Assembly (NCBI GenBank): GCA_000438195.1
Contig: FR903064.1
Span: 1 to 21,876, forward strand
Direction: 5' to 3'
DNA: 21,876 nt
Origin: Mycoplasma sp. CAG:776
GTDB lineage: Bacteria > Bacillota_I > Bacilli_A > RF39 > UBA660
The stretch's first letter is position 1, and each line of letters starts with the position of its first letter. The translations under genes were made by a program, and so were the position numbers. The notes under the pieces were generated by a model. It saw nothing but the letters and a program-made list of their open reading frames with translations. It was not told the origin of the DNA and ran no database searches. Below, one piece after another: positions 7,375 to 13,084 of the stretch.

Positions 7375-7683
7375 ATGATTAAGGTACATATTAATAAGAA
7401 TAAAATTATTATGACAGGTCATGCAGAATATGCTGATAAAAATGATATTGTTTGTGCTGCGGCATCCAGTATTGTGATTACAAGTATTAATGCTTGTCTT
7501 AAGTTAGATAATAACTCTTTAGTTTATAAAGAATATTATCAAAATAAGGAATTAAGTAGACTTACAATTGATATCATTAGTGATAATAACAATGTTTTAT
7601 TAATTATTGAAAATATGATTCAAATGCTAGAAGAATTAGCATTGACTTATAAAAAAAATATTAAAATTATAAAGGAGGATTAG
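7375..7683 (+). CDS. prp: Ribosomal processing cysteine protease Prp
   Basis: 102-residue homologue of YsxB/Prp, the protease that removes the N-terminal extension of L27 before ribosome assembly in Bacillota. The catalytic pair is visible: His16 in GHAEYA and Cys27 in DIVCAAAS. The start lies 2 nt after the rplU stop with no good Shine-Dalgarno, so translation is probably coupled to rplU. Its 3' end contains the AAAGGAGG ribosome site of rpmA. The substrate L27 is the next gene and carries a matching cleavage site. Confidence 0.92.
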   Translation: MIKVHINKNKIIMTGHAEYADKNDIVCAAASSIVITSINACLKLDNNSLVYKEYYQNKELSRLTIDIISDNNNVLLIIENMIQMLEELALTYKKNIKIIKED

Positions 7684-7686
7684 ACC

Positions 7687-7971
7687 ATGAATTTTATGAA
7701 GTTAAATATTCAATTATTTGCTCACGTTAAAGCTCAAGGTTCTACACGTAATGGTAGAGATTCTAGAGGTCGTAGATTAGGTGCTAAAGCTGCTGATGGA
7801 CAAGTGGTTAGTGCTGGATCTATTCTTTATCGCCAAAGAGGAACAAAAATTTATCCTGGAGTAAATGTTGGAATGGGTAAAGATCACACTTTATTTGCTA
7901 AAATAAATGGTGTTGTTCGTTTTGAAAGATTAGGTCGAGATAAAAAGAAAGTAAGCGTTTACGAAGCATAG
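7687..7971 (+). CDS. rpmA: 50S ribosomal protein L27 (Prp-processed precursor)
   Basis: 94-residue L27 precursor. Family motifs are clear: GSTRNGRDS, RLGAKAADGQ, GSILYRQRGTKIYPG and VRFERLGRDKKKVSVY. The first 12 residues end in LNIQLFA, the Prp cleavage motif of Bacillota (usually LNLQ-F-FA), so the mature protein should start at His13. Mature L27 reaches toward the peptidyl-transferase centre with its N-terminus, which is why removal matters. AAAGGAGG (7671-7678) lies 8 nt before ATG 7687. The stop codon is inside the loop of the downstream terminator. Confidence 0.97.
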   Translation: MNFMKLNIQLFAHVKAQGSTRNGRDSRGRRLGAKAADGQVVSAGSILYRQRGTKIYPGVNVGMGKDHTLFAKINGVVRFERLGRDKKKVSVYEA

Positions 7972-7985
7972 TAAATGCTTTTTTA
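7953..7985 (+). terminator. Intrinsic terminator after rpmA
   Basis: AAGCGTTTAC (7953-7962) pairs with GTAAATGCTT (7971-7980) through one G-U, with an 8-nt loop holding the rpmA stop codon, followed by a T-rich tail. It overlaps the last codons of rpmA. Confidence 0.85.
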
Positions 7986-7989
7986 TTTG

Positions 7990-8015
7990 AAAATAAAAAA
8001 CAGAAATTTCTGTTT
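7990..8015 (-). terminator. Intrinsic terminator of trmB
   Basis: AAACAGAAATTTCTGTTT (7998-8015) is a perfect palindrome that can form a short hairpin, followed on the minus strand by TTTATTTTC. It overlaps the trmB stop codon and separates the two convergent units. Confidence 0.65.
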
Positions 8016-8655
8016 AATCTTCAAATATCGCATCTACATAATAAATTGGTCTTTTTTCTGTTTTATCATAATTTTTTTCAAAATCTGTCATAATGTTAGG
8101 TATTTTTCTTTCATCGTGATGTAAATCTAAACTAACTGTTTTGAATGTGTACCAATAATTAGATAAACTTTCTAGAGAATAGGCAAATAAACCTTTATTG
8201 TCTGTTTTTAAAATGATATGTTTATGTTTTTTAAATATTTTGTCATATAGTCTTAAATAGGATTCATGAGTAAATCTTTTCTTTTCATCTTGTTTTTTAG
8301 GCCATGGCTCTGAAAAAGTAAGGTAAATGGTGTCAATTTCTTTTCCAAATATTTGATCTATTTCTTTAGCATCTGCATTAATTAGTTTTAGATTAGGTAG
8401 ATTTTGACCTCTTAAGCGATCTACAGCTTTTACCATTTGAGAATCATATAGTTCTAGTCCAATAAAATTAATATTAGGATAAGCTTTCGCCATGTTAATG
8501 ATAAATTCACCTCTACCCATTCCTAGTTCTAAATGAATTGGTTTGTTATTTTCAAATAATGTTGCCCATTTATTTTTATAGTCATAAGGATTATTTACTA
8601 AGTAAGGACTTTTATTAATAATTCTATTAGCATCTTTTATTACATTATAACGCAT
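8014..8655 (-). CDS. trmB: tRNA (guanine-N7-)-methyltransferase
   Basis: Forms m7G46 in the variable loop of tRNAs using S-adenosylmethionine. 213 residues, the usual length. The SAM-binding motif HLELGMGRGEF (41-51) is followed by FIGLELY, by the family signature LTFSEPWPKK (112-121) with KRFT, and by the C-terminal PNIMTDFEKN...RPIYYV substrate region. On the minus strand AGGAAGTGA lies upstream of the ATG. The nearest upstream neighbour is the divergent repeat array, so trmB is probably transcribed alone. Confidence 0.96.
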   Translation of the reverse strand: MRYNVIKDANRIINKSPYLVNNPYDYKNKWATLFENNKPIHLELGMGRGEFIINMAKAYPNINFIGLELYDSQMVKAVDRLRGQNLPNLKLINADAKEIDQIFGKEIDTIYLTFSEPWPKKQDEKKRFTHESYLRLYDKIFKKHKHIILKTDNKGLFAYSLESLSNYWYTFKTVSLDLHHDERKIPNIMTDFEKNYDKTEKRPIYYVDAIFED

Positions 8656-8712
8656 AAAATCACTTCCTAAAAAATATTATACCATGCATGATAGGAATTA
8701 GTAAATTCTTTC

Positions 8713-8741
8713 TTATCAAAATATAAAAATGATGATATAAT
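8713..8741 (+). promoter_or_regulatory. Cassette 1 promoter (extended -10)
   Basis: TTATCA (8713-8718), 17-nt spacer, TATAAT (8736-8741) preceded by TGA as an extended -10. The downstream TTTTAATGGTTAATCTG matches the start boxes of cassettes 2 and 3. Confidence 0.7.
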
Positions 8742-8777
8742 TTTAATGGTTAATCTGAGTAACTGGGCTTGTGTTAG

Positions 8778-8894
8778 TCTCCGTATAATGCTGATTCTGA
8801 TGGTTGGGCTAACGTGTTCTATGTGAATTCGAATGGCCAGCTCAACAACAACTGGGTGAATAACACGAATGGTGTGCGCCCAATATCCTTTTAA
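8778..8894 (+). other. DGR variable/template-repeat-like core of cassette 1
   Basis: In frame this reads SPYNADSDGWANVFYVNSNG then QLNNNWVNNTNGVRPISF and a stop, the C-terminal pattern of DGR target proteins with C-type-lectin-like folds (SP-x, N-V-F-Y-V, SNG, GVRP). Ten of 38 codons are AAC or AAT, the signature of adenine-rich template positions. It shares exact blocks with 9244-9360 (18 nt at 8808-8825; 24 nt at 8871-8894) separated by differing codons. It lacks any upstream coding sequence. Confidence 0.6.
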
Positions 8895-8967
8895 ACTTAG
8901 TATTTGGTTAAGGCTAAATAAGAAAGCATTAGGATACAAGATTAATCATTGGGTAACCTAAATAAAT

Positions 8968-9016
8968 GATGTTGATGTTTTAAGTCTTGAACTTGGGACT
9001 ATGACAACATCTTTTT
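8968..9016 (+). terminator. Cassette 1 terminator
   Basis: Outer stem GATGTTG/CAACATC (8968-8974 and 9005-9011) around an inner AGTCT/GGACT stem, then TTTTT. The ATGACA -35 of cassette 2 (9001-9006) lies in the 3' side of this hairpin. Confidence 0.75.
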
Positions 9017-9028
9017 GTATGCTATAAT
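9001..9028 (+). promoter_or_regulatory. Cassette 2 promoter (extended -10)
   Basis: ATGACA (9001-9006), 16-nt spacer, TATAAT (9023-9028) preceded by TGC. Identical to the cassette 3 promoter. Confidence 0.78.
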
Positions 9029-9032
9029 TTTA

Positions 9033-9198
9033 GTGGTTAGTCTGTTTTATGGGACTGTTTGTTATGTCTCCGTTAAACTTAGTATTTGGTTAAGACTAAA
9101 TAAAAAAGCATTAGGATACAAGATTAGCCACAGGGAAACCTAAATAGATGATGTTGATGTTTTAAGTCTTGAACTTGGGACTATGACAACATCTTTTT
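9033..9198 (+). ncRNA. Cassette 2 RNA, lacking the core
   Basis: Predicted ~165-nt transcript with the same 5' box, hairpin and 3' domain, but TCTCCGT (9067-9073) runs straight into TAAACTTAG, so the 117-nt core is absent. GGGAC (9051-9055) can pair with GTCTC (9066-9070). The terminator is GATGTTG (9150-9156) with CAACATC (9187-9193) and TTTTT. It is either a deletion product or an empty form that shows the core to be a separable module. Confidence 0.55.
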
Positions 9199-9210
9199 GT
9201 ATGCTATAAT
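9183..9210 (+). promoter_or_regulatory. Cassette 3 promoter (extended -10)
   Basis: ATGACA (9183-9188), 16-nt spacer, TATAAT (9205-9210) preceded by TGC; the -35 is again inside the preceding cassette's terminator hairpin (9150-9198). Confidence 0.78.
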
Positions 9211-9214
9211 TTTA

Positions 9215-9483
9215 GTGGTTAATCTATTTTATGGAGGTTTGTGTCTCCGTATATCTTTAATGGCAATAATGCTAACGTGTTCTATGTGCATTCGAATGGC
9301 AACCTCAACAATGCGAATGTGGATTGGACTAGTGGCGGTGTGCGCCCAATATCCTTTTAAACTTAATATTTGGTTAAGACTAAATAAAAAAGCATTAGGA
9401 TACAAGATTAATCATTGGGAAACCTAAACAGGTGATGTTGACGTTTTAAGTCTGGAACTTAACACTATTGCAACATTTTTTTA
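9215..9483 (+). ncRNA. Cassette 3 RNA, candidate DGR-like template RNA
   Basis: Predicted ~270-nt transcript. The 5' hairpin TATGGAG pairs with CTCCGTA around TCTCCGT; the core is at 9244-9360; the 3' domain has ATTTGGTT against AACCTAAA; the terminator is ATGTTG (9435-9440) with CAACAT (9471-9476) and a run of seven Ts. The core frame has a GTG preceded closely by GGAGG, so a ~39-residue peptide is not excluded here. Cassette 1 has no such start, which favours a non-coding role. Confidence 0.55.
9244..9360 (+). other. DGR variable/template-repeat-like core of cassette 3
   Basis: Same 39-codon length as the cassette 1 core. It reads SPYIFNGNNANVFYVHSNG then NLNNANVDWTSGGVRPISF and a stop. 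Nine codons are AAC or AAT. Relative to cassette 1 it is one codon shorter before the NVFYV block and one longer before GVRP, so overall length is kept. Some differences do not involve adenine in either copy (for example AAC/AAT in the third base), so the two are not a simple template/variable pair. Confidence 0.6.
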
Positions 9484-9512
9484 TTTGCATGTATTTTTAA
9501 TTATGTTATACT
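9484..9512 (+). promoter_or_regulatory. Probable dedA promoter
   Basis: TTTGCA (9484-9489), 17-nt spacer, TATACT (9507-9512) preceded by TGT. It follows directly after the cassette 3 terminator, where a fourth cassette promoter would fall. Confidence 0.6.
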
Positions 9513-9531
9513 GATTATAAGAGGTTTTGAT

Positions 9532-10158
9532 ATGGAACAATTTATTCTGTCTGTTATGGAACAATTTGGGTATTTGGGAATTTTTTTTCTTATTGCGATT
9601 GAAAATATATTTCCTCCTATTCCATCAGAAGTGATTTTGTTATTTGGTGGCTTTATGACAACATTTACAAAACTTTCAGTTGTTGGTGTTATTTTAGTTG
9701 CTACATTGGGTTCTTTATTGGGAGCTATTATTTTGTATTATATTGGTAAAATTTTAAATAAAGAACGATTAAAAAGAATTGTTAGTGGTAAAATAGGAAA
9801 AGTACTTCGGTTAAAACCTAATGATATTGAAAAGGCGGATCATTGGTTTGATACAAAAGGAAATAAGGCGGTGTTCTTTTGTCGGTTTGTTCCTATTGTT
9901 CGGAGTTTAATCAGTATTCCAGCTGGTATGAGTGAAATGCCTATTTCTAAATTTTTAGTTTATACAGTTTTCGGTTCCTTGATTTGGAATGCTGTTTTAA
10001 CTATTTTAGGAGCTAAGCTTGGAAGTCATTGGGATTCTATTTTAGGCTTTTTTGAAGAGTTTTCTCATATCATTTTAATTATTTTGATTGTTTTATTTAT
10101 AGTTTTAGTGGGAATTTTTTATTATAAAAGACTTCATAATAAGAAAAAAAGTAGGTGA
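9532..10158 (+). CDS. DedA family membrane protein (VTT domain)
   Basis: 208-residue multi-pass membrane protein of the DedA/VTT family; members act as lipid flippases or scramblases, including undecaprenyl-phosphate and phospholipid transport. The conserved acidic motif is IENIFPPIPSEVI near the N-terminus. The FFCRFVPIVRSLISIPAG motif with its two conserved arginines and the MSEMPISKFLVY...GSLIWN segment follow. Hydrophobic segments lie near 10-30, 48-72, 140-165 and 178-198, with a basic tail. AGAGG lies about 8 nt before ATG 9532. The stop codon is part of the AGGTGA ribosome site of the next gene. The substrate is not deducible from sequence. Confidence 0.88.
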   Translation: MEQFILSVMEQFGYLGIFFLIAIENIFPPIPSEVILLFGGFMTTFTKLSVVGVILVATLGSLLGAIILYYIGKILNKERLKRIVSGKIGKVLRLKPNDIEKADHWFDTKGNKAVFFCRFVPIVRSLISIPAGMSEMPISKFLVYTVFGSLIWNAVLTILGAKLGSHWDSILGFFEEFSHIILIILIVLFIVLVGIFYYKRLHNKKKSR

Positions 10159-10163
10159 AGAAG

Positions 10164-10625
10164 ATGAAAAGAGGATTTGTTCTTTTAGAAACAATTATTG
10201 TGATTACTTTTGTTACTGTATCTTTGCTTCTTTTGTATGGTACTTTTACTAGTATGGTAGATAATAGTAAGAAAAATGTTTTATATGATGATGCTACTCA
10301 TATTTATCAAATGTTTTATTTGAAGGAGTATTTGGAGTTAAATGGATTGCAAGACTATTTAAAGGGAGATATTGTGATGCTTTCTTGTGATGATTTTAAT
10401 TTTAATAGTTGTAAATCTATTTTAAAGGAGTTTTCTTTAGAACATATATATTTAGTAAAGTATGGATTACAAGATTATGATGAAGAACATTATGCTAGTT
10501 CTTTTAATCAATATCTTAAATCTTTATCTAATAAAGATGTTTATGATTATCGTTTAGTTGGTGAATTTTTGATTGGTGAGAAATATCAGTATGCTAGTAT
10601 TGGGGTGATGATAAATGAATCATAA
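10164..10625 (+). CDS. Type IV pilin-like (pseudopilin) protein
   Basis: 153 residues with a class III signal: MKRG then FVLLETIIVITFV, cut by a prepilin peptidase after Gly4, with Glu at mature position 5, followed by a hydrophobic helix to about residue 28. The rest is soluble and shows no recognised domain; two Cys (C-D-D-F and N-S-C-K) could form a disulphide. AGGTGA overlaps the dedA stop and is 5 nt from ATG 10164; the GTG at 10155 lies inside that site. Together with the next gene it resembles minor ComG-type pseudopilins, but no assembly ATPase or prepilin peptidase is nearby. Confidence 0.75.
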   Translation: MKRGFVLLETIIVITFVTVSLLLLYGTFTSMVDNSKKNVLYDDATHIYQMFYLKEYLELNGLQDYLKGDIVMLSCDDFNFNSCKSILKEFSLEHIYLVKYGLQDYDEEHYASSFNQYLKSLSNKDVYDYRLVGEFLIGEKYQYASIGVMINES

Positions 10626-11124
10626 AGGATTTACCATTTTAGAGTTACTTATTAGTATTGCTTTAATTTCTGTGGTTCTTTTATTACTTCTTAAAGTAAT
10701 GATGTCTTTAGAAGTGATTAATCATGATACTAGTTATGCTAGTGATGATGAAATAGCTCGAACAGAGATGATCAAGAAAATAGAACAAGATTTCTTGGAT
10801 TATCATTTAAATGGATTAACAATAAAAAAAGAGAATGATTCTCTTATCATTGAGTTGCAGTTAGATGAATTAAAAAGAATTACGGTTACATCTAATAGTA
10901 TTATGTATGATGATGAAGAGTATTTTTTAAAAAGTAAGAATGCTAGCTATGATTTATGTTTGGATTATGAATATATGGATTTAGAACAAGACTATTATTT
11001 GCTTACTTTTTCTATTCCAGTATTAATTGAGGGTGTAAATACTACGAAACAAGATGATTTAACCTTTACTTATTTAGGTATGAAAAATGAAAATACAAGT
11101 TATCCTAGTACTTATACTTGTTAA
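10615..11124 (+). CDS. Type IV pilin-like (pseudopilin) protein
   Basis: 169 residues with a canonical prepilin signal: MNHKG then FTILELLISIALISVV, cleavage after Gly5, Glu at mature position 5 and a helix to about residue 32. The C-terminal domain is beta-rich and unrecognised, resembling a ComGF-type minor pseudopilin by size and position only. It overlaps the previous gene by 11 nt; GGGGTGATG provides the ribosome site. Its stop overlaps the stop of convergent ylbJ by 4 nt (TTAA), with no terminator visible between them. Confidence 0.75.
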   Translation: MNHKGFTILELLISIALISVVLLLLLKVMMSLEVINHDTSYASDDEIARTEMIKKIEQDFLDYHLNGLTIKKENDSLIIELQLDELKRITVTSNSIMYDDEEYFLKSKNASYDLCLDYEYMDLEQDYYLLTFSIPVLIEGVNTTKQDDLTFTYLGMKNENTSYPSTYTC

Positions 11125-12029
11125 ATAAAAATTATTAAACTAATACTTATTATGACATGAAGAATTCTTCCTTTTAAAAAAGGTTGATAATTTATTTTTG
11201 TATTTTCTAAAATAGATTTAATTTGGGTATGAATGCTTAATCCACCAAAAGAAATGATAGATATGGCTATGATTTCTTTTATTTTGCTATAAATTTCTAA
11301 ATTGATTAAGTTATTTAAGCCATTTGTAATTTCTAAGAATCCTGATATTATTGTTTTAAATAATAGATTATCTTGTAGTGGTATGGTAATGATATATGTT
11401 AAAAGCATATAAAAAATAATAGAGCCTAAAATCATGAGAAGAGTATTCATACTTTTATTGATACTTTTTATTAAAATGCCTTTCGATTGTTTTTTTTCTT
11501 TTTGAAAGCTCGTATTAGTAATTGTTGGGGCTTTCTTTCTTGTTAGAAATGCGATTATAAGATTGGATATATAATGGATTATAATAATTTTTAAGGTTGT
11601 TTTTAAAGAAAAGATTGTGGATAGCATTACTGTTAAGAATAAGGGATTTGAAAAGTAGGTAAACATGAGAAAATGACTAGCTTCTTCCTTACTTAATTTG
11701 TTATTTAGAACTAATTCTTTTAAAATATATGCATTACTAGGTGTTCCACTAATTAAACTCATTATAAATACATAGGCTCCTAGTCCATTTATGTGGAATA
11801 ATTTTATAAATAGTTGGTTAAAAATTTTATAAAAATAGTAGGGGATATCTAAATGAATTAAAATATCATTTATTATAAACATAGGGAATAAGGATACTAA
11901 TACTTTTTTTAAAAAGAGATTGGTAGCATTAATAATTACATTTGCTACTTCTTTATTATGCTTAAAAATAAGAATGATACTCATGAAACAAAATAAACAA
12001 AAAGTAAAGTTTAATATTTTTTCCTTCAT
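11121..12029 (-). CDS. ylbJ: Sporulation integral membrane protein YlbJ
   Basis: 302-residue multi-pass protein of the Gate-domain family, required in Bacillus for normal spore coat and made under sigma-E. Family pattern: FPMFIINDILIHLDI near the N-terminus, then SGTPSNAYILKEL, and FTYFSNPLFLTVML after the first membrane block. On the minus strand GAGGCAATT lies upstream of the ATG at 12029. The divergent neighbour is ylbL, as in Bacillus where ylbJ and ylbL are near neighbours, which supports the assignment. Only ~40 nt separate the two starts, so the promoters must overlap. Confidence 0.85.
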   Translation of the reverse strand: MKEKILNFTFCLFCFMSIILIFKHNKEVANVIINATNLFLKKVLVSLFPMFIINDILIHLDIPYYFYKIFNQLFIKLFHINGLGAYVFIMSLISGTPSNAYILKELVLNNKLSKEEASHFLMFTYFSNPLFLTVMLSTIFSLKTTLKIIIIHYISNLIIAFLTRKKAPTITNTSFQKEKKQSKGILIKSINKSMNTLLMILGSIIFYMLLTYIITIPLQDNLLFKTIISGFLEITNGLNNLINLEIYSKIKEIIAISIISFGGLSIHTQIKSILENTKINYQPFLKGRILHVIISISLIIFI

Positions 12030-12069
12030 AATTGCCTCTTTATTTGATATAATTTATTAGGTGATATAA

Positions 12070-13077
12070 TTGTTTACTAAAATATATGAAAAAATAAAAG
12101 AATTTATTAAAGAGAATTATAAAGGCTTAATTGCTATTATTATTGTAGTATTATTATTTACGATTGAACTTCCTTATTCTATTTATACTCCAGGGGGAGC
12201 TGTTAACTTAAATAAAAGAATAAGTGTAGAAGATGGGTATGAAGTAGATGGATCTTTTAATATGGCTTATGTTTCCATGGTTCGAGGTTCAATTCCTTTT
12301 CTTTTAATTTCTTATATTATTCCAGATTGGGATGTTGTTGCAGCAGATGAAATTACAGCAGAGGGAGAAGATTTGGATGAAATGCTTTTAAGAGAAAAGC
12401 TTTCTATGCAGGAGTCTATGGATGCAGCGATTATTAATGCTTATCAAGCAGCAGGAGCAGAGGTAGAAATTAAAGGTACTATTAACTATGTTAGTTATAT
12501 TGCAGAGGATGCGGATACTAATTTAAAAATAGGAGATCAAATTATTAGTGTGAATGGTGAAGAAATTACTTCACTTCTAGATATGAAAGAAATTATTGGT
12601 CAATTAGAAGAGAAAGAGGAAGTTACTTTAAAAGTTATTCGTGATGAGAAAGAGAGAAATTGCTATGCTAAAACTTATCAAACCTCTGATGGAATGAAAA
12701 TAGGAGTTAGTTTGCTTACAACTTACGATTATGAAGTAGATCCAGAAGTTAATATTACTTCTAAAGCAAGTGAAGCAGGTTCAAGTGGGGGACTCATGAT
12801 GAGTTTAACTATTTATAACCAGTTAGTAGAAGAAGATATTACGAAAGGTAAAAAGATTGTAGGAACGGGAACCATTGATATTGATGGTAATGTTGGAGAA
12901 ATAGGGGGAGTTAAATATAAATTAATTGGAGCTGTTAAAAATGATGCGGATATATTTATGTGTCCTATAGAAAATTATGAGGAAGCAAAAAAAGTTGCCG
13001 AAGAAAAAGATTATGATATTACGATTATTGCAGTTCATACTTTTCAAGAAGCAATTGAAAAGTTAGAAGAATTATAA
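12070..13077 (+). CDS. ylbL: Membrane-anchored PDZ-Lon (S16) protease, YlbL-like
   Basis: 335 residues: a transmembrane helix (about 19-36), an N-terminal extracytoplasmic domain, a PDZ domain (about 130-195, with DQIISVNGEEI) and a Lon-type S16 protease domain (about 225-335). The catalytic pair is probably Ser239 in AGSSGGLMMSL and Lys284 in GGVKYKLIGA, about the spacing seen in Lon. The usual PSAG around the serine is SSGG here. In Bacillus, YlbL takes part in degrading the cell-division inhibitor YneA; that role is only inferred. The start is TTG 12070, with AGGTGA ending 5 nt before it; no in-frame ATG is better placed. Confidence 0.88.
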   Translation: MFTKIYEKIKEFIKENYKGLIAIIIVVLLFTIELPYSIYTPGGAVNLNKRISVEDGYEVDGSFNMAYVSMVRGSIPFLLISYIIPDWDVVAADEITAEGEDLDEMLLREKLSMQESMDAAIINAYQAAGAEVEIKGTINYVSYIAEDADTNLKIGDQIISVNGEEITSLLDMKEIIGQLEEKEEVTLKVIRDEKERNCYAKTYQTSDGMKIGVSLLTTYDYEVDPEVNITSKASEAGSSGGLMMSLTIYNQLVEEDITKGKKIVGTGTIDIDGNVGEIGGVKYKLIGAVKNDADIFMCPIENYEEAKKVAEEKDYDITIIAVHTFQEAIEKLEEL

Positions 13078-13084
13078 AAAAATA

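Larger units (their letters stand above)
8747..9016 (+). ncRNA. Cassette 1 RNA, candidate DGR-like template RNA
   Basis: Predicted ~270-nt transcript from the extended -10 promoter to the T run at 9012-9016. Parts in order: the GGTTAATCT box; a 5' hairpin region ending GTCTCCG; a 117-nt core (8778-8894) with the coding pattern of a DGR variable region; a 3' domain closed by ATTTGGTT (8902-8909) against AACCTAAAT; and a terminator (GATGTTG 8968-8974 with CAACATC 9005-9011). The core frame is shut by TAG directly upstream at 8775-8777, so it is not translated as part of a longer protein. A template-RNA role is inference; an abandoned remnant is the main alternative. Confidence 0.55.
8713..9484 (+). 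repeat. Array of three tandem ncRNA cassettes with DGR-like cores
   Basis: Three direct repeats, each made of promoter, conserved GGTTAATCT-type 5' box, variable 5' hairpin ending in TCTCCGT, an optional 117-nt core, a ~125-nt conserved 3' segment and a terminator. The 3' segments (8891-9016, 9073-9198, 9357-9483) are nearly identical between cassettes 1 and 2 and close in 3. The spacing of the -10 boxes is 287 and 182 nt, the difference coming mainly from the core missing in cassette 2. The core is visibly richer in G and C than the surroundings. No gene explains this 800-bp stretch. Confidence 0.85.

Noticed and set aside
8667..8939. Minus-strand open frame of 90 codons over cassette 1
   Set aside because: It is antisense to the promoter, core and 3' domain, has no ribosome site, and is explained by the GC-richer core lacking stops.
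8778..9360. The two cores as a template/variable pair of one DGR
   Set aside because: They differ at positions with no adenine in either copy (for example AAC/AAT third base) and by codon-length indels, so adenine mutagenesis of one from the other does not explain them.
9197..9427. Open frame of 76 codons across cassette 3
   Set aside because: It begins upstream of the predicted transcript start, has no ribosome site, is in a different frame from the DGR-like core and is interrupted in cassette 1.
8713..9484. CRISPR array
   Set aside because: The repeats are 100+ nt long, few, contain promoters and terminators, and the inserts share sequence with each other.
8713..9484. MITE or insertion sequence copies
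   Set aside because: No terminal inverted repeats, target duplications or transposase were seen; the units abut head to tail and coincide with transcription signals.
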